From Neptuniibacter caesariensis (GTDB taxonomy: Bacteria > Pseudomonadota > Gammaproteobacteria > Pseudomonadales > Balneatricaceae), in the NCBI RefSeq assembly GCF_000153345.1, contig NZ_CH724127.1:192057-256056 (forward strand): 64,000 nt of DNA. Direction: 5' to 3'. How positions within the stretch are numbered: the first letter of the stretch is position 1; each line of letters opens with the position of its first letter. Both the position numbers and the translations under genes were made by a program. The notes under the pieces were generated by a model. That model was given only the letters and a program-made list of their open reading frames with translations, was not told where the DNA came from and ran no database searches. Below, one piece after another: positions 56,934-64,000 of the stretch.

Positions 56934-58712
56934 GTGAAAAAACTCTACACCTGGCATTATATATTTAGTGTTGCGCAGGAGCATCGAAGTGAGTTGGCCA
57001 AGGCAAATATCATCGCATTATTAGCGGCGATAGCTTCGGTTCCTCTGCCTCTGTTTATGCCATTACTTGTAGATGAAGTGCTACTAGATCAGCCGGGTTC
57101 TATTGTTAATACGGTAAATCAGTACATCCCGGATGCTTGGCAGTCACCCACGCTGTATATAGGCACAATACTACTTTTCACGATTGTGTTACGCGTAACT
57201 GCGTTGATGTTGAATGTCTGGCAAGCCAGACAATTTACAATTATCTCTAAGGATGTGACTTACCGAATACGTGAAGGCTTACTGGGACGGTTACAGCGTA
57301 TTTCTATGTCAGAGTACGAAACCCTTGGCAGTGGCACCGTCGCATCACATTTTGTGACCGATCTGGATACGATTGATCGTTTTCTGGGAAGCTCTCTTAG
57401 TCGTTTATTAATTGCGTTCCTATCGATACTGGGTACAGCGGTCATCTTATTGTGGATGCATTGGCAGTTAGCGCTGTTTATTTTGTTCCTCAACCCCGTC
57501 GTGATCTACTTCACTACCCGTATTGCTAAACAGGTTAAGCACCTGAAAGGTAAAGAGAATAAAGCCTTCGAGTTATTCCAGTCGGCGTTAACAGAGACGT
57601 TAGAAAGTATCCAACAGATAAGGGCGTGTAACAGAGAGCAGCATTACGTATCACAATTAGTAGCAGGTGCCAGGGATGTAAGAGATCGTTCTAGTGCGTT
57701 TGAGTGGAAAAGCGATGCCGCTAACCGGTTTAGTTTTGTTGTCTTTATGATCGGTGTGGATCTGTTCCGCGCGCTGTCCATGCTGATGGTTGTTTTCTCA
57801 GACCTTTCAATAGGGGAAATGATGGCGGTGTTTGGCTATCTTTGGTTCATGATGGGGCCTGTTCAGGAAATATTGGGAATACAGTACAGCTATTTCGGCG
57901 CTAAAGCTGCCTTGAACAGGATCAATGAGCTGATGAATCTGCGCGAAGAACCTGAATATCCCGCCCTTAAAGACCCATTTTCGAATAAGCCCACAGTATC
58001 GGTAAGAATGGAAAATATCCATTTTGGTTATCTGGAAGATCAGGAAATACTCAAAGGGGTAAGCCTTGATATTCCTGCCGGGCAGAAAATTGCACTGGTA
58101 GGTGCCAGCGGAGGGGGTAAGTCCACGATGGTTCAGGTGTTATTAGGTCTTTACACCCCCACTCAGGGTGAGGTGTATTTTGATGATATTTCTGTGAAAC
58201 AGATAGGTCTACCCAAGGTTAGGCAGCATGTTGCAACAGTTTTGCAACAACCTTCGTTGTTTAATGGCACTGTTCGCAGCAACCTGCAAATGGGTCAAGA
58301 CTTTTCCGAGTCTGAACTTTGGAATGCACTGGGCGTCGCTCAGTTGAAGTCCTTTGTTGAATCCCTGGAAAACGGTTTGGATACAAGGGTGGGGAGACAG
58401 GGGATAAGACTGTCTGGAGGGCAGCGTCAGCGTCTTGCAATAGCCAGGATGGTGCTGACCGATCCTAAAGTGGTAATTCTGGATGAAGCGACATCAGCGC
58501 TGGATTCAGAAACTGAATTTACCTTACACCAGGCATTACAGACGTTTCTCGAAGGAAGGACAACAATTATTGTGGCCCACCGTTTGAGTGCGGTTAAGCA
58601 GGCTGATCATGTCTATGTATTTGAAGATGGGCGTATATGCGAGCAGGGAAATCATGACAACCTAATCAATGGCAGCGGTTTATATGCGCGCTTATATGGT
58701 GAATATCAGTAG
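56934..58712 (+). CDS. ABC exporter, fused permease/ATPase (MsbA-like)
   Basis: 592-residue half-transporter of the type IV (B-subfamily) exporters. Six transmembrane helices at about 20-300, then the nucleotide-binding domain: Walker A GASGGGKST (about 390), Q-loop VLQQPSLFNG, signature LSGGQRQR, Walker B VVILDEATSALDS, switch His in IVAHRLS. The GTG at 56934 is preferred over a TTG at 56928 because TAAGGGA ends at 56927. Substrate unknown; lipids, siderophores or toxic compounds are all handled by the subfamily. The Fur box upstream and following cardiolipin synthase point to iron-responsive envelope function. Confidence 0.88.
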   Translation: MKKLYTWHYIFSVAQEHRSELAKANIIALLAAIASVPLPLFMPLLVDEVLLDQPGSIVNTVNQYIPDAWQSPTLYIGTILLFTIVLRVTALMLNVWQARQFTIISKDVTYRIREGLLGRLQRISMSEYETLGSGTVASHFVTDLDTIDRFLGSSLSRLLIAFLSILGTAVILLWMHWQLALFILFLNPVVIYFTTRIAKQVKHLKGKENKAFELFQSALTETLESIQQIRACNREQHYVSQLVAGARDVRDRSSAFEWKSDAANRFSFVVFMIGVDLFRALSMLMVVFSDLSIGEMMAVFGYLWFMMGPVQEILGIQYSYFGAKAALNRINELMNLREEPEYPALKDPFSNKPTVSVRMENIHFGYLEDQEILKGVSLDIPAGQKIALVGASGGGKSTMVQVLLGLYTPTQGEVYFDDISVKQIGLPKVRQHVATVLQQPSLFNGTVRSNLQMGQDFSESELWNALGVAQLKSFVESLENGLDTRVGRQGIRLSGGQRQRLAIARMVLTDPKVVILDEATSALDSETEFTLHQALQTFLEGRTTIIVAHRLSAVKQADHVYVFEDGRICEQGNHDNLINGSGLYARLYGEYQ

Positions 58713-58732
58713 GGCCTGTCCAGAGGCCTTAT

Positions 58733-59848
58733 ATGCGTAATCAGTTTCAATGGCGAGAGGGCAATAAAGTTGACCTTTTAGTCGATGGTGAAGCCTTCTT
58801 TCCTGTGATGTTGGATGAGATTAAAAAATCCAGACACAGTCTGCTTCTGGAATTTTATTTCGTAACATCAGGTGTTATCGCAGATAAATTCATAGTTGAG
58901 CTTATCTCTGCTGCCCAGCGGGGTGTGATGGTTAAGCTGATTGTCGATGGTTTTGGTTCCTACCGTTTTTCTAGCGCAGATAGATCTCGCCTTGAAAAGG
59001 TGGGTGCGCAAATCGTCACTTACAATCCTCTCCATCTCAGTAAGCTGACTCGTAACTTTGCCAGAGACCATCGTAAGCTTCTGGTCGTTGATCAGCGAAT
59101 CGCGTTCATCGGGGGTACAGGCTTAAGCGATGTATACTGGTTGTCAGAAGAACAAGGTTGTCCGTGGCATGAAATAATGGCTCGGGTAGAAGGACCCGCC
59201 GTCACTGATCTGGTCAATATGTACAATCAGTTATGGCAACGTTGTACGGCTCAGGTACTATCCCCTGGCGGTACGCTGGAGTATCGAGGTGACTCCCGAG
59301 TTAGAGTGAGAACGGTTCAGGGACTATACCAGCAGGATATCAAAGGCAGTTTTCTGAACCGGGTTAACAGTGCGCAGGATAAAGTCTGGCTAATGACCGC
59401 GTACTTTCTTCCCTCATTTTCTATGCGCTATGCCTTAAGGCGTGCGGCAAAAAGAGGGGTGGATGTAAGATTGATTATTGCCGGTCCTTATACGGACCAA
59501 CCTTGGGTTTTCCATGCATCGAAGCGCTATTACTCGAGATTGCTAAAGGCTGGAGTAAAAATTTATGAGTATCAGCCCCGTTTTTTGCACGCTAAAATGT
59601 CAGTGGTAGATGATTGGGGCACGATGGGTTCTTGTAACCTTGATCACTGGAATCTTCGTTGGAATCTTGAAGCTAATATTGAACTGGAAGATTCTGATTT
59701 TGTCCGACAGATGACGCAGGTATTTTATGACGACTTGCATCATTGTCAGGAAGTTATTCCCGCAGTTTGGTCATGTAGACCCTGGCATCGTCGATTAAAG
59801 GAAGCAATATGGGCATGGATCAGCCATCTGGTGCTCAAGATCAGATAG
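58733..59848 (+). CDS. Cardiolipin synthase-like phospholipase D protein (ClsB type)
   Basis: 371 residues with two HKD motifs: H113-R-K115 in RDHRKLLVVDQRIAFIGG and H286-A-K288 in HAKMSVVDDWGTMGSCNLD. No N-terminal membrane hairpin, so it resembles ClsB (YbhO) more than ClsA. It would condense phosphatidyl donors to cardiolipin at the inner membrane. It follows the ABC exporter by 20 bases and a lipoprotein gene follows by 14. Confidence 0.88.
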   Translation: MRNQFQWREGNKVDLLVDGEAFFPVMLDEIKKSRHSLLLEFYFVTSGVIADKFIVELISAAQRGVMVKLIVDGFGSYRFSSADRSRLEKVGAQIVTYNPLHLSKLTRNFARDHRKLLVVDQRIAFIGGTGLSDVYWLSEEQGCPWHEIMARVEGPAVTDLVNMYNQLWQRCTAQVLSPGGTLEYRGDSRVRVRTVQGLYQQDIKGSFLNRVNSAQDKVWLMTAYFLPSFSMRYALRRAAKRGVDVRLIIAGPYTDQPWVFHASKRYYSRLLKAGVKIYEYQPRFLHAKMSVVDDWGTMGSCNLDHWNLRWNLEANIELEDSDFVRQMTQVFYDDLHHCQEVIPAVWSCRPWHRRLKEAIWAWISHLVLKIR

Positions 59849-59862
59849 TAAGGAGAGTTACT

Positions 59863-60321
59863 ATGAAAAAAACATCTATCATTGTGGCAGTCTTGTGCAC
59901 CTCAATGTTAACGGGTTGTGTAAACAGCTTAAGCGGAAATACCTATTCACGAAGCGAAGCACGTCAGATTCAACAGGTACAATACGGGGTGGTTCAGTCT
60001 GCTGTGCCTGTTGTGCTTGAAGGCACTTCTGGCATTGTCGGTGGTGCTACCGGTGCTGTTGTAGGTGGTATTGCAGCCAGCAATATTGGTGGTGGTCGTG
60101 GTAAAGATATAGCGACCGTTCTTGGCGCTGTTGCAGGTGGAATCGCAGGTAAGCAGGTAGAAGAGACTGTGACACGTTCGCAGGGGCAGGAGATTACTGT
60201 TCGTCTGGATAACGGCAATCTGGTTTCGATCGTTCAGGAAGTAGGAGAAGGTCCTCTCTTCCGAGCCGGTGATCGTGTTCGCGTGCTAAATGGTAATGGC
60301 ACTGCTCGCGTTACTTACTAA
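59863..60321 (+). CDS. Glycine-zipper outer-membrane lipoprotein, SlyB/Pcp-like
   Basis: 152 residues from the ATG at 59863, which has AAGGAGA in front; an earlier in-frame start lies inside the preceding gene. Lipobox LTGC (Cys at about 19). Two glycine-zipper helices (SGIVGGATGAVVGGIAASNIGGG; VLGAVAGGIAGKQVEE) and a beta-rich C-terminus (ITVRLDNGNLVSIVQEV, FRAGDRVRVL) are the SlyB/17-kDa-antigen pattern. SlyB rings stabilise outer-membrane proteins under stress in enterics. Third gene of the Fur-box operon. Confidence 0.9.
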   Translation: MKKTSIIVAVLCTSMLTGCVNSLSGNTYSRSEARQIQQVQYGVVQSAVPVVLEGTSGIVGGATGAVVGGIAASNIGGGRGKDIATVLGAVAGGIAGKQVEETVTRSQGQEITVRLDNGNLVSIVQEVGEGPLFRAGDRVRVLNGNGTARVTY

Positions 60322-60342
60322 TTTATAGCTAAGCTTAGTTTC

Positions 60343-60372
60343 AAGCCCTTCTTTATGAAGGGCTTTTATTTT
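60343..60372 (+). terminator. Terminator after SlyB-like gene
   Basis: AAGCCCTTC, TTTAT, GAAGGGCTT and TTATTTT; closes the ABC-Cls-lipoprotein operon. Confidence 0.88.
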
Positions 60373-60487
60373 GGATCATTTGGTCAAAAAATCTTCCTTT
60401 TCATAGGGGTAACTACTTACTTTATTTTTGAATAAATGTTAATAATGTTGCCTGCCTATTATTTGTACTGTGTAAAAGGAAGGATGC

Positions 60488-61150
60488 ATGTCACTTACAT
60501 TTGCCTTTGATGTATACGGAACGCTCATAAACACCCATGGTTTAGTTACTGAGCTAGAGAAAACTGTGGGTGATCACGCTAAGGCTTTTTCTCAGATGTG
60601 GCGGGATAAACAGCTAGAGTACTCTTTCCGTAAAGGCTTAATGGACAGATATGAGCAGTTTAGCGTTTGTACCCAGCAAGCATTGGACTATACCTGTCAG
60701 TTTTTTCAGGTGGAAATGAGTGATATACAGAAAAATGCTTTGCTGATTTCATACGGCAAGCTTCCCGTGTTTGAAGATGTGAAACTTGGGTTAGAAAATC
60801 TATCGGATCATCATCTGTTTGCCTTTTCTAATGGTGCCGCTGGTGCTGTTGATAATCTGTTGGGCAACGCAGGGATCCGCCAAGCTTTCCAAGATATTAT
60901 CAGTGTGGATGAGATACAGACGTTTAAACCTAACCCGGAAACTTATGCGCATTTTCTGAAGCGTACGAATGCTAAAGCAGACAGAACCTGGCTGATCTCC
61001 AGTAATCCCTTTGATGTGATTGGCGCGAAAAGCGCTGGTTTTAATACTGCATGGGTTCAGCGCGATGCCAAGGCCATTTTTGATCCCTGGGGGGTAGAGC
61101 CTGATTTGATTGTTGCTTCCTTGCCGGAGTTGGCAGAGAGGATTAATTAA
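60488..61150 (+). CDS. Haloacid dehalogenase type II (HAD superfamily)
   Basis: 220 residues, L-2-haloacid dehalogenase subfamily. Motif I nucleophile D8 in FAFDVYGTL, motif II FSNGA, motif III Lys in TFKPNPETY and motif IV SSNPFDVIGAKSAGF are all in place and in the dehalogenase, not phosphatase, form. An ordinary 2-haloacid substrate is plausible for a marine bacterium, but many members act on phospho-compounds. Monocistronic. Confidence 0.9.
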   Translation: MSLTFAFDVYGTLINTHGLVTELEKTVGDHAKAFSQMWRDKQLEYSFRKGLMDRYEQFSVCTQQALDYTCQFFQVEMSDIQKNALLISYGKLPVFEDVKLGLENLSDHHLFAFSNGAAGAVDNLLGNAGIRQAFQDIISVDEIQTFKPNPETYAHFLKRTNAKADRTWLISSNPFDVIGAKSAGFNTAWVQRDAKAIFDPWGVEPDLIVASLPELAERIN

Positions 61151-61168
61151 AAGAAAGGGGAAGTTTAA

Positions 61169-61186
61169 AGCCCGGCAGGCCGGGCT
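61169..61186 (-). terminator. Terminator of the UPF0149 gene
   Basis: AGCCCGGC and GCCGGGCT, read on the minus strand and followed there by TTTAAACTT. The plus side lacks a T run. Confidence 0.55.
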
Positions 61187-61200
61187 CTAAGCGAATAAAC

Positions 61201-61785
61201 TTATTTCTCGGGCGCATGGAAGAACAGGTAAAGATCGACCAGAAGCTCCGGTATTTGTGAGCACATCTCGGCACAGAGCTTTTCATCGTCACGGATTTTG
61301 TTGATGTCATCCTCATCGAAAAGATCAGATGCCACCATTACTGGCAGTAGCATTTCAGCCACTTCCTCTTCCGATTTACTGCCAAACCACAGCTCTTCCT
61401 GATTGAAAACGCCTTCCATAAAGGCTTGTGACCACCATGCCAATGGAGAGATATCTTCATCGTCTTCAGCATCGAGAGAGAGTTCACAAGGGAGTTCAAT
61501 CTCGCCGTCGCTATAAAGGTTTGCGCCGATGCTCTGATGAAAACGCTTCAGCAGACCCATAATTTCCTTCTGTTGTTCTTCAGAAGTCCAGTTAGGCGTA
61601 CCGTCAAATACCAGTTCCATCCAGGTTTCTTCAGCAATTGGGGATGGGCTGATATTAAGCGCACAAAACAAACCGTGAACACCAACCAGATCCAGACAAT
61701 CTTCAGAAACCTGATCTGAGTATAAGAAGTCGTCTAGCTGATCTAATTCGGCATCGGTTAATGCATTAGCAGTGGTGAGTGTCAT
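61201..61785 (-). CDS. UPF0149 family protein (YgfB/YecA-like)
   Basis: 194-residue acidic all-helical protein. LTDAELDQLDDFLYSDQVSEDCLDLVGVHGLFCALNISPSPI and SPLAWWSQAFMEGVF are family blocks (HGxxxA..., W..GF..G). It lacks a C-terminal SEC-C zinc motif. Function unknown. Divergent from recQ. Confidence 0.85.
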   Translation of the reverse strand: MTLTTANALTDAELDQLDDFLYSDQVSEDCLDLVGVHGLFCALNISPSPIAEETWMELVFDGTPNWTSEEQQKEIMGLLKRFHQSIGANLYSDGEIELPCELSLDAEDDEDISPLAWWSQAFMEGVFNQEELWFGSKSEEEVAEMLLPVMVASDLFDEDDINKIRDDEKLCAEMCSQIPELLVDLYLFFHAPEK

Positions 61786-61901
61786 GAATTTATTCCATAT
61801 AGGTTTAAGCCCATGATTTTAGCCTGCTTCCATTCAATTAGCAGTATTTTTATCAGCTAATTCAAGTGACAAGCTCCTTGGGTTTCTGGATAATCCTGCG
61901 C

Positions 61902-64000
61902 ATGAATCAACGCGCCCTACAGATCCTGCAAGACGTCTTCGGATATGATCAATTCCGAGAGCCTCAGGCAGAGGTAATCGAAAGTCTATTGCATGGTCAT
62001 GACGCGCTTGTTGTTGTGCCTACAGGAGGCGGCAAGTCCCTCTGTTACCAACTCCCCGCCCTGTTAAGAACGGGTACTGCAATCGTTATCTCTCCGTTAA
62101 TTGCACTTATGCAGGATCAGGTAACGGCACTGTCTCAGTGGGGGATCAGAGCGGGTTGCCTCAATTCCAGTATGGACTTCTCCTTGATTGCTGAAACCGA
62201 GCATCAACTCAGAAGTGGACAACTCGACCTACTTTATATCGCCCCAGAGCGGTTATTACAGCCTCGAACATTGAGTTTGTTAGAAGGTTCTTCATTAGCC
62301 TTGTTTGCGATTGATGAGGCGCATTGTGTTTCTCAATGGGGGCATGATTTTCGGCCTGAATATCTGCAATTGAGTCAATTGGCGAACCGATTCCCGTCAG
62401 TGCCGCGTATAGCATTAACCGCAACAGCAGACAGTAGAACTCAGACTGAGATTGTTGAAAGGCTTGAATTACGCGAACCGCATCTGTTTATTCAGGGATT
62501 TGACCGACCCAATATTCGTTACCGTATCGGACAAAAAGACAGCGCTAAGAAACAGCTGTTAAAGTTTCTTCAGGATGAGCACCCAAAAGATTCGGGGATT
62601 ATTTACTGTTTGTCACGTAAAAGGGTAGAGGATACCGCCCAGTGGCTCTGTGATCAGGGCTTTAATGCCTTGCCATATCATGCCGGGCTCCCTGCGGACT
62701 TACGAAGCCATCATCAACACCGTTTTCTTAATGAAGAGAACATCATCATGGTAGCAACCATAGCTTTCGGTATGGGCATTGATAAGCCGAATGTCCGCTA
62801 TGTAGCCCATCTGGATCTGCCTAAAAGTATCGAGGCCTATTACCAGGAAACAGGTAGGGCTGGACGAGATGGACAGCCTGCAGATGCCTGGATGGTATAT
62901 GGCCTGCAAGATGTTATGTTTCTTCGCCAGATGCTCGAGAGCTCGCAGGCTGCGGATGAGCAAAAAGCGATAGAGCGGCAAAAGCTCGAAGCGATGCTGG
63001 GTTTGTGTGAGATAACTAGCTGTCGTCGTCAGGTGCTACTCAGTTACTTCGGTGAAAAAGAGCATCAGCCATGCGGAAACTGTGATACCTGTCTTGAACC
63101 GGTCCCTGTTTGGGATGGTACTGAAGCGGCTCGAAAGGCCTTATCAGCAGTATATCGTTCCGGGCAACGTTTTGGTGTGAATCATGTGGTCGATGTGTTG
63201 ATGGGGAAACCCAATGAGAAGACAGATCGTTTTGCTCACCATAAGCTCTCAACCTGGGGCATAGGCAAGGATCTGGATAAAAACCAGTGGCGCTCTGTTT
63301 TCCGTCAGTTGGTTGCCAGAGGAATGCTAGGGGTGAATGTTGACCAGCATGGGGTGCTTCATCTAACCGATAAATGTCGCCCGCTTCTCAGGGGTGAAGA
63401 GAAGATCCAACTGCGTAAAGATCAACGTAAGTCGGTTGCGTACACTAAGAACCAGGTTCCACAGAGTAAGCTTGAAGCTGCAGAATATGCATTGTGGAAT
63501 GACCTTAAGGCTGAGCGGAAGAAGCTGGCAGATGAGCAGGGTGTTCCTCCGTATGTGATTTTCCATGATGCCACCCTCATGGAGATGGTTATGTACCGCC
63601 CGCAAACTGCCGATCAGTTTAAGCGCCTGAACGGGGTGGGGGAGCGCAAACTTGATCTCTACGGTTCTGACTTCTTAGCTGTTATTGAAGCTCATGAAGA
63701 GGGGAAGGACAGTGATGTTGCTACCCAGGCACAGGAATCGGTAGCCTTGTATCAAGCGGGCATGACAGTCGCACAAGTGGCTCGGCAACAACACTTATCT
63801 GAAAATGCTATTTATGCGCACCTGGCCCAATACATCCAGAAAGGTGAGCTGTCTGTACATGACGTGGTTGAACTTCCAGCAACTGAATTTAGTCATATTG
63901 AACAGGTGATTCTGGAGACTCAGCAAGAGTTTGGGCAGGCGCTGAAACCGGTTCATGATGCCTTAGCGGGTGTTTATGAGATGGGAGTCTTACGCTGCAT
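61902..64000 (+). CDS. recQ: ATP-dependent DNA helicase RecQ (3' end cut by window edge)
   Basis: At least 699 codons; starts [30 protein letters not shown]. Helicase motifs: Walker [18 protein letters not shown] box [24 protein letters not shown], and ETGRAGRDG. The zinc-binding Cys cluster ([17 protein letters not shown]...CGNCDTC) and winged helix follow, then an HRDC domain and a further C-terminal helix-turn-helix region (from about residue 600), which makes it longer than E. coli RecQ (609). It unwinds 3'-5' at stalled forks and in recombination. The true stop lies outside the window. Confidence 0.96.
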   Translation, partial: MNQRALQILQDVFGYDQFREPQAEVIESLLHGHDALVVVPTGGGKSLCYQLPALLRTGTAIVISPLIALMQDQVTALSQWGIRAGCLNSSMDFSLIAETEHQLRSGQLDLLYIAPERLLQPRTLSLLEGSSLALFAIDEAHCVSQWGHDFRPEYLQLSQLANRFPSVPRIALTATADSRTQTEIVERLELREPHLFIQGFDRPNIRYRIGQKDSAKKQLLKFLQDEHPKDSGIIYCLSRKRVEDTAQWLCDQGFNALPYHAGLPADLRSHHQHRFLNEENIIMVATIAFGMGIDKPNVRYVAHLDLPKSIEAYYQETGRAGRDGQPADAWMVYGLQDVMFLRQMLESSQAADEQKAIERQKLEAMLGLCEITSCRRQVLLSYFGEKEHQPCGNCDTCLEPVPVWDGTEAARKALSAVYRSGQRFGVNHVVDVLMGKPNEKTDRFAHHKLSTWGIGKDLDKNQWRSVFRQLVARGMLGVNVDQHGVLHLTDKCRPLLRGEEKIQLRKDQRKSVAYTKNQVPQSKLEAAEYALWNDLKAERKKLADEQGVPPYVIFHDATLMEMVMYRPQTADQFKRLNGVGERKLDLYGSDFLAVIEAHEEGKDSDVATQAQESVALYQAGMTVAQVARQQHLSENAIYAHLAQYIQKGELSVHDVVELPATEFSHIEQVILETQQEFGQALKPVHDALAGVYEMGVLRC

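Overview
The window looks like chromosome of a marine gammaproteobacterium of the Oceanospirillales type (Neptunomonas/Marinobacterium/Amphritea-like). This is inferred from the gene set: groESL next to fxsA, Pseudomonas-like dnaX-ybaB-recR and rnd-ycgL-ycgN blocks, a LapA-type adhesin, and several small conserved gammaproteobacterial families. Base composition is moderate, most of the window is densely coded housekeeping sequence, and no transposase, integrase or CRISPR array was seen. Genes at both ends (an SDR reductase and recQ) run off the window.

Layout. 1-3.8 kb: SDR reductase, fxsA, and groES-groEL behind a heat-shock-type promoter; groEL carries a one-base frameshift. 3.9-9.2 kb: coiled-coil membrane protein, thpR, trhP, a UbiA-type prenyltransferase, and a periplasmic-binding/degenerate-GGDEF sensor. 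9.4-19 kb: class I fumarase, cytochrome c, flavodoxin, chemoreceptor, DUF445, aldehyde dehydrogenase, TrmK-type methyltransferase, pyrC. 19.2-24 kb: dnaX with an intact programmed -1 frameshift signal, ybaB, recR, rnd, ycgL, ycgN. 24-36 kb: a large GGDEF-EAL protein, rpsA in an unusual setting, prc with a coiled-coil partner, an FKBP lipoprotein, M18 aminopeptidase and a TonB-dependent receptor.

36.5-45.4 kb is the accessory-looking part. It holds a DUF6435-type small ORF, a GC-rich repeat patch, two tRNA-Pro and two tRNA-Asn genes in one transcription unit, and a ~2550-residue type I-secreted adhesin. The adhesin has a LapA-like retention module with a TAAG cleavage motif, four near-identical 408-bp repeats, a VWA domain and a C-terminal secretion region. 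45.6-51.2 kb is an overlapping three-gene SMC-like operon (MksF/JetA, MksE/JetB, MksB/JetC) with no adjacent JetD/MksG nuclease gene; this is the most system-like locus here.

51.2-64 kb: conserved hypotheticals, DUF3422, BolA, an Aer-type PAS chemoreceptor downstream of a perfect TetR-type palindrome, ogt, a small YdcH-type protein, a Fur-box-preceded ABC exporter/cardiolipin synthase/lipoprotein operon, a HAD dehalogenase, a UPF0149 protein and recQ. Surface attachment and signalling (adhesin, GGDEF-EAL, degenerate GGDEF, two chemoreceptors) and DNA maintenance (DnaX, YbaB, RecR, RecQ, SMC complex, Ogt) recur through the window. All functional calls come from reading motifs and overall similarity; no database search was run.
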